A DNA stretch of 64,000 bases from Sulfitobacter sp. SK011 (GCF_003352065.1 NZ_CP025803.1:1488001-1552000), one strand, 5' to 3'; shown: positions 47,060 through 56,365, counted from the stretch's first letter. Translations and numbers: made by a program. Notes: generated by a model not told the origin, from the sequence alone.

Positions 47060-47202
47060 CTGGTCTCTCCGAACGACGGGTTCAGCGCCCTTATAGCAGC
47101 GGTTGCGGTCAGGCCAAGAGGCGTCACATAACCCAAGATCAGCCATTGCGGCCCGCACACCCATATGTCAGCCTAGATGGGAACCACATCAGAGGTCCTC
47201 TC

Positions 47203-47442
47203 ATGAGCACATGCGTCTTTATCCAGATCCGCTGCAAACCCAGCACGACCTATCAGGTGGCCGACGAAATTGCCCTGCGTGAAATCCATTCGGAGCTTTA
47301 TTCAACCTCTGGCGAATATGATCTGTTGATGAAACTCTACATTCCCAAGAACGAGGATGTGGGCAAATACATCAACGATCATCTGCTCGATATCAAAGGG
47401 ATAGAAAGGTCGCTGACGACGATGACCTTCAAGGTGTTTTGA
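47203..47442 (+). CDS. Lrp/AsnC ligand-binding (RAM) domain protein
   Basis: A 79-residue protein consisting only of the Lrp/AsnC C-terminal RAM domain (CVFIQIRCKPSTTYQVADEI, STSGEYDLLMKLYIP, SLTTMTFKVF). It lacks a helix-turn-helix, like SraA-type stand-alone RAM proteins, so it probably binds an amino acid or modulates a full-length Lrp. It overlaps the next gene (ATGA). Diverges from hisB. Confidence 0.88.
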   Translation: MSTCVFIQIRCKPSTTYQVADEIALREIHSELYSTSGEYDLLMKLYIPKNEDVGKYINDHLLDIKGIERSLTTMTFKVF

Positions 47443-47789
47443 TGGGTCTGCGGCGTGCGATCTGCGTTTGTTTGATTGGGCTGAGTTGCGCGACACCGGC
47501 ACTGGCAGCACAGCGCGTGTATGAGGGCAAAGAGGCCGCGGCATTACGCTGTTCAAACACGCTGGCATTGACGGCGGTTGCTTTGTCGGCGGCCGAACTG
47601 ATCAGTGATGCAGAAAAAGAAGTGTTGCTGGGCGTTACCGTTTTGATCCTGGAACGGCATGTCAGCGGCACCTGGGCACAGAAAAAGGCAGCAATGGAAG
47701 TGATGCGCGACCGGCGCAGCGTGCCCGACACCCTCGAAGATTACCAACGCAACGCTGAACGCTGTCTGGAGCAGTTTCCGATCAACTGA
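47442..47789 (+). CDS. exported hypothetical protein
   Basis: A 115-residue protein starting at the ATG that overlaps the preceding stop (ATGA). The signal peptide is AICVCLIGLSCATPALAAQ; the mature chain (YEGKEAAALRCSNTLALTAV ... NAERCLEQFPIN) is helical with one Cys pair. The pairing with an Lrp-RAM gene recurs in Roseobacters from memory, but no function is known to me. Confidence 0.7.
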   Translation: MGLRRAICVCLIGLSCATPALAAQRVYEGKEAAALRCSNTLALTAVALSAAELISDAEKEVLLGVTVLILERHVSGTWAQKKAAMEVMRDRRSVPDTLEDYQRNAERCLEQFPIN

Positions 47790-47920
47790 TCGGACAGGGG
47801 GCGGACATGGACATGAGCTGTCTCAAAGATACATTCAGATCAACGAACTAGATGAAATAAGCGCCAGGGTCTGTCTAATCTGCATTGCACAGCGCAACCG
47901 CGTCATGCCGGGGCTGCGGC

Positions 47921-48652
47921 CTAAGCTCTTGATCTTGCTTTCACAAGGCCAAGTCCCATCAAGGCGGCAATCAGAAACAAGGCGCTGGCGGGCAGGGGCA
48001 CCGGCGAGATCGATGGCGAGGTGACATTCGACGTCAGCACAAGGTTATCAATCTGAAACTCGGCACACCATTCAGCACACCAAAGCCGATTGCGCCCCAG
48101 TTCCGTGTAATCAGCATATTGTAATGCGTCAGGATGAATGTTCAGGCTGACCAAAAGTGAATCAATTGCAGCAAACGCCTTTGAGAAATTTATGGTCGAC
48201 CAAGCCATTGGCCCCACTGTTTGGGTCGCAGTGGTTGTTCCGTTTACCATACCCTGAAATGTCAACGTCGGAAGTGGTGCCGACCCGGAAGTACTCCATG
48301 CGGCAAGCTCTGCGCTGTTTCGATAAGGGGCAGCCCCTGGTCCTGTTTTGTTCAGCAAAGAATACCCAAAGACATCAACGCTATGCGGTGTAAACGGCAG
48401 GCCATTTACGGGCTTTATGAAGGACGACAGAATTCCGCCGTCATCATGAAGGCCGATGTAAGCGCCGTTAAGGTACACAGTGCTGTACTCATAGAGGAAG
48501 CCCTGGCTGACGCCAATTTCCGCGTTCGTAATCGGGTTATTCCCGATGGGCGGGTTGTTGAAAGCTGAATCAAAGGTGACAGTTACCGGTGACGCATGTG
48601 ATGCAGACGCGATCAAAGTGAGAAACATTAGCGCTCTGATGACCGATCTCAT
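47921..48652 (-). CDS. exported protein with VPLPAS C-terminal sorting signal
   Basis: A 243-residue protein. The start (ATG 48652, GGGGG just upstream) gives a signal peptide (IRALMFLTLIASASHASPV). The C-terminus has VPLPASALFLIAALMGLG then KARSRA: a VPLPAS motif, one membrane helix and a basic tail, i.e. a PEP-CTERM-like sorting signal of Rhodobacterales. The mature domain is Ser/Thr/Asn-rich without recognised fold; CAEWCAEF is a close Cys pair. It is probably a surface or exopolysaccharide-associated protein. Confidence 0.8.
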   Translation of the reverse strand: MRSVIRALMFLTLIASASHASPVTVTFDSAFNNPPIGNNPITNAEIGVSQGFLYEYSTVYLNGAYIGLHDDGGILSSFIKPVNGLPFTPHSVDVFGYSLLNKTGPGAAPYRNSAELAAWSTSGSAPLPTLTFQGMVNGTTTATQTVGPMAWSTINFSKAFAAIDSLLVSLNIHPDALQYADYTELGRNRLWCAEWCAEFQIDNLVLTSNVTSPSISPVPLPASALFLIAALMGLGLVKARSRA

Positions 48653-48934
48653 CCAATCCCCCTTTAGCAAAACCTGACTTAGCCTGATATTACTCCAAGT
48701 TGTCAGTTTCACCCGCAATTCTACTTCATTTCGCGTTTCGGTCAAGGTTTTCTTAGGCGCATCTGCTGTTGTTGATTGCTCTTTCGGCCCACCATTCATG
48801 GGCTTTTGCATGCGCTCATTGCGGCATGGCGGCCTGCCTGAACGCTTCCGTCAGCCGCATGTCGTTCGGCATGGAAGTCTCTCCCAAGGCCTGAAATTAT
48901 CAAGCAAAGCATCAGCAAAAAGAGGGGAAACACA

Positions 48935-49042
48935 GTCCAAAAACGAAACAAGAGCTACAACTTGCGTTGTAACTCTTTGTTTTCTTTATGTACCACCTGG
49001 AGCGGGCGAGGCGATTCGAACGCCCGACCCTAACCTTGGCAA
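48935..49042 (-). repeat. left attachment repeat with tRNA-Gly 3' fragment
   Basis: Identical over 108 bp to 60267-60374. It includes the tRNA 3' part (48998-49042, CCA to anticodon loop) and the downstream hairpin GAGTTACAACGCAAGTTGTAGCTC (read on the minus strand, interrupted pairing TTACAAC/GTTGTAG). Confidence 0.95.
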
Positions 49043-49101
49043 CCGGTAAGTTATTGAAAATAAATAATTACACCTGAAAATTTGATACAAGGTGTGACCA
49101 A

Positions 49102-50064
49102 ATGGCGAACATAAGACGAATGAAATCCGGAAACTGGAATGTCCAAGTGCGGCTTGCGGGCAAACCTGCGCGTTCACAGACATTTCACAGTCGGGAAGAT
49201 GCAGAAAGCTGGGCCAAAAAAGTCGAGTCAACACTTAATTTTCGTCATCCTAGTATTCTTGATGCTGGGCTGCGATATTGTAGTGAAGTCCTTGGAGAAA
49301 AGCCCTCGCGTGAACAAACCGAGTTTCAGTTCAAAAGGCTTGGACAACGCGAAGAGTTTCAGAAGCCGCTGAACAAGGTGACGCTTCAGAATATGAACGC
49401 TTACAAGCAAAAGCGGCTAAAGGAGGTTTCGACCACAACAGTTCGCAATGACCTGATGAAACTGCGCAGTATGTATCGCTGGTACTGTAACGAATGGTTT
49501 GCAAGCTCGGGTGAGACCATTTCCAACCCGTGTGATAGACTTGAATTGCCGAAGGCCAGAAAGACCCGAGAGACTGTAATTTCGCGAAATCAGTTGGCGG
49601 CCCTTTTGGGGGAGATGACTCCGTTGTTGAGACAGATCGTAGAACTTGCCTATGAAACTGCCATGAGACGGTCGGAAATTCTGAAATTGCGTGCTTGTGA
49701 TCTTCACTTGGATGAACGCTTCTTACGCGTTGTTGAAGGTAAAGAAGGATCAAGGGACGTACCCCTAACCAGACGCGCTGTAAGACTCTTACAGTACGCA
49801 GTTAACCGTTCGGAGGGGCCAGGGGCTAAGCTGTACCCACAGGCTCCGTACAGCGTCTCACAGGCGGTCAGAAGGGCGAGAATAACTCTTGGAATGTCAG
49901 AGGATGTTCGCTTTCATCAACTTAGGCATTCAAGGATTACTGAGGTGGCTAGGAAGGGGTTGAACTTGTCGCAAATCATGGTTGTCAGCGGGCATCGTGA
50001 TATCAGAAGCGTTCAGCGATACACTCATCTTAACGTCCAAGACGTTGTCGACCTAATTGACTAA
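49102..50064 (+). CDS. tyrosine-type site-specific integrase
   Basis: A 320-residue phage-type integrase with an N-terminal arm-binding part, a SAM-like core-binding domain (about 60-150) and a catalytic domain: Arg in ETAMRRSEILKL, HxxR in HQLRHSRITE, His in GHRDIRS and nucleophile Tyr in VQRYTHLN. It is the first gene inside the left repeat and reads into the island, the usual place for the enzyme that integrated it. It appears complete, so the island may still be mobile. Confidence 0.93.
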   Translation: MANIRRMKSGNWNVQVRLAGKPARSQTFHSREDAESWAKKVESTLNFRHPSILDAGLRYCSEVLGEKPSREQTEFQFKRLGQREEFQKPLNKVTLQNMNAYKQKRLKEVSTTTVRNDLMKLRSMYRWYCNEWFASSGETISNPCDRLELPKARKTRETVISRNQLAALLGEMTPLLRQIVELAYETAMRRSEILKLRACDLHLDERFLRVVEGKEGSRDVPLTRRAVRLLQYAVNRSEGPGAKLYPQAPYSVSQAVRRARITLGMSEDVRFHQLRHSRITEVARKGLNLSQIMVVSGHRDIRSVQRYTHLNVQDVVDLID

Positions 50065-50216
50065 AATAAAAAAATTAGCCTTAGGGTCTTGAAAAAAATA
50101 AGTTAGTACCCATATAGAAAAGTTGCGGCTAAAAACTGTCTCGGACAGGCACGCGCATTCGCTGCAATTCAGCAGTATCTCTAAACATTCAAGAAGCTGC
50201 GACGTCGGATCGATAG

Positions 50217-51422
50217 ATGCGTCGTATTTTGATTCTTGCTGTCCGAAAATTAAGCAATGGAAAAACAAAATTGATAAGAACAGGAACTAATATACTCAAT
50301 ACACTTTCAAAAGATATCGATGCTTCTGGATTCATTGGTGACCCATCGATTCCACAACTCGTGTGGCTGGCGTTGCATTCCTGCATTCTCGACAAGCCAG
50401 TCTCTCTGGTTCTTCAAGGACCATCCGGTAGCGGTAAATCTTTTGCGTTGGAAACAGCGCTAAAGTTCGTGCCTACAAGCAACTACGTGCTGTTACATGG
50501 TGTCTCTGAAAAGGCGTTAATCTACAGCGATGACCTCGACTTTTCACATAAGCACATAGTGCTTCAGGAAGCTGCGGGAATGGCAGAAGGCAACGGTCGC
50601 ACGTTCTTGCGCCAGCTCTTGAGTGAGGGAGAGGCAAAGTACCGTACGGTTGAGAGTTCTGACGGCGGCTTAAACGCAAAGGAACTGCATATAGTTGGTC
50701 CTACGGGGCTTATGATGACCACGACCGCAAACAGTCTACATCCAGAGGACGCTAGCCGGATGATCAGTATTGGCATTAGGGAGGATCAAGATCATATGGC
50801 AAAGGTTCTTATGGCTCAAGCATTGGGCTCCAAAAGTAGTTTAACTGACGAGCGAATTCAGGAGTGGAGATTATTTTCGGAAGAAGCACTTTCAAAACCA
50901 GTAAATGTGATAATCCCCTTTGGGGGTTCGCTCGCGAGTAAACTCCCTACGTCACACTTCCGCATAGCTCGCGATTTTCCCCATGTGCTTAGCCTGATTA
51001 GAACTTGTGCGCATTTGCACCGTTGTAACAGAGACAGAGCCGAGAATGGTGAAGTGATTGCAACACTTGCCGACTACGAAATTGTTCACAATCTGGTAGC
51101 TAGACCGTTGTCAGAGGGTTTGGAGTCGGCAGTTCCGGCAAACGTAAGGGAAATAATTGAAGCGGTGCGTGACCTCAAAAAGGAAGCACGCAGATCAGGC
51201 GATCCGATATCTCAGAGAACACTCTCAGGTTATCTAGGACGAGATGGTTCAGTTGTTTCAAGGAACGTCGCCAAGGCCATCGAGTTGGGATATTTGAAAG
51301 ACAATAACCCAGGGCAGGGTCGTCAGTCCGATCTTAAGCTTGGCGAACTCACCTTAGGAGATGACAAGAAGGTCTTGCCGGATGTTAAAGATATCGCCAG
51401 AGAGGAGTTAGTAATAGGGTAA
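50217..51422 (+). CDS. primase/helicase-type P-loop ATPase
   Basis: A 401-residue protein with Walker A LQGPSGSGKSFALETAL (about residues 66-82), a Walker B-like segment HIVLQEAAGM, a sensor-like GPTGLMMTTTANSLHPEDAS and a C-terminal winged-helix-like part (about 310-370: ISQRTLSGYLGRDGSVVSRN). The ATPase resembles the helicase part of island-encoded CHC2-type primase proteins, but no zinc finger or Toprim/primase domain is present. Probable role: replication or maintenance of the island. It follows the integrase by 150 bp and precedes a noncoding region with inverted repeats that could be an origin. Confidence 0.65.
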   Translation: MRRILILAVRKLSNGKTKLIRTGTNILNTLSKDIDASGFIGDPSIPQLVWLALHSCILDKPVSLVLQGPSGSGKSFALETALKFVPTSNYVLLHGVSEKALIYSDDLDFSHKHIVLQEAAGMAEGNGRTFLRQLLSEGEAKYRTVESSDGGLNAKELHIVGPTGLMMTTTANSLHPEDASRMISIGIREDQDHMAKVLMAQALGSKSSLTDERIQEWRLFSEEALSKPVNVIIPFGGSLASKLPTSHFRIARDFPHVLSLIRTCAHLHRCNRDRAENGEVIATLADYEIVHNLVARPLSEGLESAVPANVREIIEAVRDLKKEARRSGDPISQRTLSGYLGRDGSVVSRNVAKAIELGYLKDNNPGQGRQSDLKLGELTLGDDKKVLPDVKDIAREELVIG

Positions 51423-51459
51423 AATATACACTGATATTAATGTGTTAAAGTAACAATGT

Positions 51460-51519
51460 GGTGGTGTACTTGACGAGGCCAAAACAAGACCGTTTCCTAC
51501 CAGTATTCAAGTCACCACC
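51460..51519. repeat. long inverted repeat after the ATPase gene
   Basis: GGTGGTGTACTTGA (51460-51473) pairs with TCAAGTCACCACC (51507-51519): 13 pairs with one bulged T and a 33-base loop. It lies 38 bp after the ATPase stop, at the start of the 862-bp stretch 51423-52284 that has no convincing gene. No U-run follows. A replication origin or regulatory structure is possible. Confidence 0.6.
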
Positions 51520-51869
51520 TCCCTCCATGCCAACAGTGCAATAGTGCATAATACTATATAAACGGATCGCCCTAGGCAGCTATAGCAACCCCAAGTGCCA
51601 ATGTTCGTGAAGTGTGGCAAAAATTATTGAATTAGATCAAATCACTAGCGTCAAATTGAGGTGAACCCTCGAAATATCTGCATTCAAATTTGTACTGGGC
51701 GTGCTAACGGTGACAAACTACCTACCAACGAGTGTGCCATTGGATGTAGGACATTCAAAACTAGGAATTTCTTGAAGAAAAATTTCTGCCTACATTAGAA
51801 CTAAGAACGTGTACCCACCACCCCCTGGGTACCCCTCGCCAGCGATATTGGCTCACGGCCTTGTTCCAA

Positions 51870-51920
51870 GAGCTGTTTGAGGGGGAGAGCGTGCCATAAC
51901 CTGGTCAAGGTTAGGGTCAG
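51870..51920 (+). other. tRNA-Gly-like relic inside the island
   Basis: CATAACCTGGTCAAGGTTAG (51895-51914) followed by GGTCAG matches the anticodon arm of the tRNA-Gly (about 23 of 26 bases); GGGGAGAGC just before recalls its D-arm. The stem TAACC/GGTTA is intact but the loop is changed (TGGTCAA instead of TTGCCAA) and no T-arm follows, so it is not a working tRNA. Opposite orientation to the intact tRNA. Confidence 0.5.
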
Positions 51921-52109
51921 CTAGTTTAACAGTATGTTTTCATGTATTTTTCCGTATAGAATTCGCATGCGTTCACAACGAAACAGTGTGACAGTCCTAA
52001 ATCTCGGCCCATTGCTGCCGTTAGAAGGTTGCCATTTCCCTACGTCACACTTCCACAAAACAGACGCTCGCCCTATAGTTCTCGAAACTGTGGAAGAGAG
52101 CGAACGAAG

Positions 52110-52136
52110 GCGCTGAGGGCACCACACCCTCAGCGC
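52110..52136. other. perfect 10-bp stem-loop
   Basis: GCGCTGAGGG and CCCTCAGCGC with a 7-base loop. It is the most GC-rich point of the gene-free stretch 51423-52284 and lies 150 bp before the first exported-protein gene. There is no U-run, so it may be a terminator of weak type or a binding site. Confidence 0.5.
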
Positions 52137-52284
52137 AGCCAAAAAAGGCAGAACATATAGGCTTCTGGCCAACCGACCAAAACCACCGTTTTTGCCCTGG
52201 GATTGCTAGCAGTTGACTGGTCGCACCCCAGCATTCACACTTATGAGGTGTCTTCCATCAAGGAAATAACTTTGGAGATTGTAC

Positions 52285-54276
52285 ATGGCTTCTATTTTGC
52301 AACTCTTGTCAGCTTCTTTCTCTACAAGAACTGCATCTATCGCCCTAACTTCATCGTTGCTAATTATCGCTCAGCCAATAGCGTCAGTCGCTCAGTCTGA
52401 AAGCAGTAGTTCAGATATCGAAATCAGCTCCGCGATAATGACTGTGCTTGAAGTAAACACTTCCAACTGTGCGAGCTACAGTCATCCTACTCTCAAGACG
52501 TTCGCTTGCCAAAGCGAAGTGGGCTCATATCAAGCTGGTAGGTTGGCACACGCCGTTGAAGCTTTCGCGGTCACGTTACAAGCGGCAGGAGTTTCTTCCA
52601 CTTCAAGCGATATTCAAAGATCAATCTACGAAGATATCGCCCAGTTCGGTATCTACCGATCAATCTCTGTTCCAGCCATGAATTTCGCGGATTTGTCCCA
52701 CAGCCAATCAAGTCCGTTTGGTGCGAAAAGTGGGATGGTTTCCGCTACCAGTATGATTGCCCTCGAATACCTTCATCCTGGAGTGATTGGCGCTACAGGA
52801 TCAACTCTAGAGGAAGTCGCAAGTCTCGCTGGCACCAGCTTAACAGAAGGGCCGCAAAACTTTGACGAGTATATGACAGCATATGCTGGACGCCCAACGA
52901 AGCTAGGTTCGCTGCGAATGTTCGGCGAGTTTCAAGACTCATCACCAATTTTGGAGAAGTTCGTGCCTCCCGCCAACCAGATTTCGGCGTCTGGGGGAAA
53001 CTTACTTAGCGATTACTTCTTCGAGGAGCCGATCGCCATGGACAGCAAGCGGTCGAACCCTTTGGGTCAGCTGGTTTCTCAAGCTGGTATGGTGGCTTAC
53101 AATAGTGGACGCCCGCTAACTGAGCAGCACACGTCTCAAAGCCCCAAGGACTTCCAAATGAATTTTCTGGGGGATACACCTTTTTCAGGTATTGCTTGCA
53201 CGCTATGCGCAAGTACAGCAAGTGAAACCGGAGACGGAGTTGAAGCAGAATATGTTTCGGCTCCGATATTCGCAGAAGAATTTAGCGTCTTGTCGATCAC
53301 CGCAGCTTCACCTGGCAACGATAATGCTTCCGGTGAACTGGTGAGCGGCATTGACCTCATGTCTTCAGCGAGTAGTGCAGCGGAAAACTCGGCCAATTCT
53401 CCTTCGACTGAAGGCCAGCTTGTATCTTCGGAAACAAAAGAGAAAATCGCATGTTATGCAGCGTGCGGAGTCGCCGAAGTGTTAACCGAAGGAGGTGACG
53501 TTGCCGCAGAGTCTTTTAAGGCTGCGAAAGACCTGCTGACGGGAGAAGGCAAAGACGCTTGGCGCGAGAATTTGGATGACGTTGTAGAAGAGGTCAAAGA
53601 CGTAACACAGATTCCGAATAAATGTGTGGAGACTTGTGAAAACTTAGATAATCCGTTGGATGACGACAGCGGGGATGAACCCCAAAATGGTGACAACGGC
53701 AATACTGACCTGACTGACAATGGCAACAATGGTACTCAAGGTGACGATGGCACTGATGATGACAACGGGACGACCACAGGAGACGAAGGCACGTCCACTG
53801 GCGATGCGGTAGCCAGCACGGCTTCGGAGTCAGCTACTGCTGGTAATGTGGCTTCGACATCAGTGCCCGATGATGGCGGTGGTTGCGATCCTGTGATGGA
53901 AGGCGAGGGAGGTTGTAATTGCCATGCTGACCATGAGGGTATGATGCTCATGCCTTGCACACCCGACGACGGCGGAGCAAACCCTGCGATGGCAAATTCG
54001 CCTAGCGAACTGAACTTCGGACAAACGCGATGGCTGTTTCGACAACCGACACAACCGGATCGGATCGGCTCAGTATTCTCGGTGGCCTATGAAAGCGACA
54101 ACCCCGATGATTTAATGCCTGCTCCCGTTTTTACAGAAATCAAGAGTACTGGATCGGGCTTCGAAAGCCTTGGGGGAAACCCCATACCAAACCCTGGCAG
54201 ATTCCAAGGTCGGGTATCTTCCCCCGTTTCAATCGGAGATGGGATAAGCATCCCCCCGAACGTGCTAAATGAATGA
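52285..54276 (+). CDS. large exported protein, Asp/Asn/Gly-rich, unknown
   Basis: A 663-residue protein. ATG 52285 has GGAG seven bases upstream; a long N-terminal hydrophobic region (ASIALTSSLLIIAQPIASVA) should direct export. Residues about 40-380 form an Ala/Ser-rich part with MVSATSMIALEY and repeated E/S turns; about 385-460 is helical with Cys (CYAACGVAE, CVETCEN); about 465-530 is low complexity (DDSGDEPQNGDNGNTDLTDN), like a calcium-binding or spacer region; then CNCHADHEGMMLMPC; and a C-terminal FGQTRWLFRQ segment. No family recognised. It is 12 bp from the next exported-protein gene. Confidence 0.65.
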   Translation: MASILQLLSASFSTRTASIALTSSLLIIAQPIASVAQSESSSSDIEISSAIMTVLEVNTSNCASYSHPTLKTFACQSEVGSYQAGRLAHAVEAFAVTLQAAGVSSTSSDIQRSIYEDIAQFGIYRSISVPAMNFADLSHSQSSPFGAKSGMVSATSMIALEYLHPGVIGATGSTLEEVASLAGTSLTEGPQNFDEYMTAYAGRPTKLGSLRMFGEFQDSSPILEKFVPPANQISASGGNLLSDYFFEEPIAMDSKRSNPLGQLVSQAGMVAYNSGRPLTEQHTSQSPKDFQMNFLGDTPFSGIACTLCASTASETGDGVEAEYVSAPIFAEEFSVLSITAASPGNDNASGELVSGIDLMSSASSAAENSANSPSTEGQLVSSETKEKIACYAACGVAEVLTEGGDVAAESFKAAKDLLTGEGKDAWRENLDDVVEEVKDVTQIPNKCVETCENLDNPLDDDSGDEPQNGDNGNTDLTDNGNNGTQGDDGTDDDNGTTTGDEGTSTGDAVASTASESATAGNVASTSVPDDGGGCDPVMEGEGGCNCHADHEGMMLMPCTPDDGGANPAMANSPSELNFGQTRWLFRQPTQPDRIGSVFSVAYESDNPDDLMPAPVFTEIKSTGSGFESLGGNPIPNPGRFQGRVSSPVSIGDGISIPPNVLNE

Positions 54277-54288
54277 AAGGAGATCACG

Positions 54289-55914
54289 ATGCTGAGAAGG
54301 CTGACTTCCTCTCTTCTTCTTCTCATACTCATCTCAACGTCTGTTTTTGCGCAGGGCGGTGGTGGCCCCGGAGCTGGAGCAGGCGGAGCTGGAGTAGGCG
54401 GGTTTGGCTCTGGAGGGATGGGGTCTGGAATTGCTGGATTTGATGGGTCAAGTTCTAGCGGTGTCTTCGGAAATATATCGATCTCTCCCGATGGTTCAAA
54501 CTCTCCAACTGGATGGGTTGAAGGTCTCGTTGAGCGCGAAAGTACGCTTGATCTATCCTGGCTCACGGAGATCGATATCTCCAACTTGCCAGACTTCAGC
54601 AGCTTTCCCCTAGACAAAAAATTAAGCGTCATCTCAAGGTTATCAGAGGATGATCTACGTCTTGCTTCAGTCGATTTGGAGATTGTTGGAGAAATTATCG
54701 ATCTAAACTCATACTGCGAAACTCCCACTGACAGCCAAGAGGCTCTTAGGATGGGTGGTGCACACTTTCAGGAACCTCCAGTAATTATCACAGGTTCTTG
54801 GTGGATCGAATCTGCGCAGAATTCTGAATATCCTGCGTGTTTGCCGAATTCTTGGATCAGTGGAGAGCCACGACTGCGCTTTGTAGCCTTTCCAATTGCC
54901 TTTGATGGAATGGTTCCCTTGGAGACAGATGAAGACCTATTGCCAGAGTGGATTTCCTTACTTCACTTGGTCACTGCCAGCACAGGCTTGCTTCCGAACG
55001 AAGTAAAATTCGGCCCTTACTACGGGGAACCCGATTGCAGAGCCAGAGAATCTCAGCCAACAGGTTCCGCATACTACGAAGCTTTAGAAACAGCAGAGTG
55101 TTTTGCCGGTTTCAGGGACGGTAAGAGGATCATTGGGACAGAGTATCCAGTTAGACTAACTCCTAGAGATTCACACGACCAAGGCCCGAACCAAGATTTT
55201 TCCTCTGCAAGCCTCAAGCTTGTTGACAATGACCATGGCCACGCTGAGATTGACGACCTCGATAACCTTTTGGAAGATTGGTCAGACCTAGACTATGGAA
55301 TTCGAGGGTCCCCGTTGACGGTGGGAGTGTTTGATACTCGGCAACGAACCGCGGCGTCGGGGAGAGCAAGTGACCCGAGAAGTAGTGATGACGGTTTTGT
55401 AGACCGATTCATAGACCGGCCATATTCTCTATGCGACCTTATGGCATCAACACTGAATGTTGATAGATACTACTCGAAACGCATTTTTGATTCTTGTTTC
55501 TGGTCGCAACGAGCCATGTTCGCACATGAAAACTGGGATAGAATAGACTGGACAGATCATAACCAAAAAAATGAAGATTCATTGGGAGACGCTCTTGTTT
55601 GGGTCTCTTTGAAGGACCTATTTTTTTCTGACGAATTTGATTCTGAGATATTGGAATCTGGAACTGCCAGGATTCTTTCTCTGAGTGAAGATGAGAGCAG
55701 CAAGGACTACAAAAAGGATGTGGCCTCAAAGTTGCTAGGAGAAGGGGTTGTATTTACTGATACAATTTGGTTGATCGCTCACGTCGATATAGATTCTCCA
55801 GAAACATGGAACTTGATTTCGAAATATGTTTCTGAAGCATCCTTTACTAAAAGCACGTCCTACGAAGGTGGACTTCTGCCCATCTGGGCTGCTCGCAACG
55901 CACGGGAGAATTGA
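54289..55914 (+). CDS. large exported protein, Gly-rich N-terminus, unknown
   Basis: A 541-residue protein with a signal peptide (LTSSLLLLILISTSVFAQ), immediately followed by a Gly-rich stretch (GGGGPGAGAGGAGVGGFGSG) and a large acidic domain with Trp, Asp and Cys (ITGSWWIESAQNSEYPACLP; NDHGHAEIDDLDNLLEDW). GAAAGGAGATCAC upstream is a strong ribosome-binding site, and the gene follows the previous exported protein by 12 bp, so the two probably work together outside the cytoplasm. No recognised catalytic motif. Confidence 0.65.
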   Translation: MLRRLTSSLLLLILISTSVFAQGGGGPGAGAGGAGVGGFGSGGMGSGIAGFDGSSSSGVFGNISISPDGSNSPTGWVEGLVERESTLDLSWLTEIDISNLPDFSSFPLDKKLSVISRLSEDDLRLASVDLEIVGEIIDLNSYCETPTDSQEALRMGGAHFQEPPVIITGSWWIESAQNSEYPACLPNSWISGEPRLRFVAFPIAFDGMVPLETDEDLLPEWISLLHLVTASTGLLPNEVKFGPYYGEPDCRARESQPTGSAYYEALETAECFAGFRDGKRIIGTEYPVRLTPRDSHDQGPNQDFSSASLKLVDNDHGHAEIDDLDNLLEDWSDLDYGIRGSPLTVGVFDTRQRTAASGRASDPRSSDDGFVDRFIDRPYSLCDLMASTLNVDRYYSKRIFDSCFWSQRAMFAHENWDRIDWTDHNQKNEDSLGDALVWVSLKDLFFSDEFDSEILESGTARILSLSEDESSKDYKKDVASKLLGEGVVFTDTIWLIAHVDIDSPETWNLISKYVSEASFTKSTSYEGGLLPIWAARNAREN

Positions 55915-55922
55915 GACAGAGG

Positions 55923-56079
55923 TCAGTATTGCTGCGATGGTTTGGGGCCTTGTTCAAACAGGACCACGTGGCCATCCCCACTTTTGGGATCACTGACCAG
56001 CACAAACGGAACATCCGCCCCATCCTTCTCGTAGAGGCAGCGGTATTTCGCCGCGATCCTCGGGATCGCCGACAAATCA
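55923..56079 (-). pseudogene. C-terminal fragment of unknown gene
   Basis: On the minus strand an open frame ends at 55923 with YRCLYEKDGADVPFVLVSDP, then KSGDGHVVLFEQGPKPSQQY. It has no start of its own and its upstream is cut by an in-frame TAG at the junction near 56080. It looks like the last 50 residues of a gene left at a rearrangement point. Family not recognised. Confidence 0.45.
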
Positions 56080-56175
56080 TATAAAAACTACGAGCTTGAA
56101 AAACGGGAGCTGCCGCTTTCGACCGCAGTCAAATTTTGCGAAGAGTTCGACAAGAATCTTATTTGGCTAGTCTAA
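56071..56175 (+). pseudogene. XRE-type helix-turn-helix fragment
   Basis: The frame ending at TAA 56173-56175 reads SYKNYELEKRELPLSTAVKF then CEEFDKNLIWLV, the last two helices of a Cro/XRE-type DNA-binding domain. The N-terminal recognition helices are missing at the junction near 56080. It may be the relic of a regulator of the following defence-like operon. Confidence 0.6.
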
Positions 56176-56254
56176 CGCAAGCAACGATTTGAAAGGCGGG
56201 CGGCCAGATCCTTATGCAATCGCGGAAGAGTTTAGAAAGGCCGAAAGTTGAAAT

Positions 56255-56365
56255 ATGCCGTCGGGAATCCTTGCAATCATTGATGGCCACAATATGCTGA
56301 GAAAACAGCCAGAGGTGGTGCAATTTTTGGCTCCACTACAAATGTGGAGTAGGCACGCGAGTTGA
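56255..56365 (+). CDS. 36-residue ORF overlapping the first ABC-3C gene
   Basis: ATG 56255 to TGA 56365 encodes MPSGILAIIDGHNMLRKQPE and 16 more residues. Its stop overlaps the TTG start of the next gene in TTGA, an arrangement that would allow translational coupling of that weak start. Could be a leader peptide or chance. No homology recognised. Confidence 0.35.
   Translation: MPSGILAIIDGHNMLRKQPEVVQFLAPLQMWSRHAS

Noticed and set aside
51893..51920. Functional tRNA-Asp (loop reads GTC)
   Set aside because: Position 33 is G instead of U, and no acceptor or T-arm can be built; the match is to a piece of tRNA-Gly.
51934..52172. Short frames on both strands in the island's gene-free stretch
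   Set aside because: They overlap each other and the 52110 stem-loop, have no ribosome-binding site and no homology.
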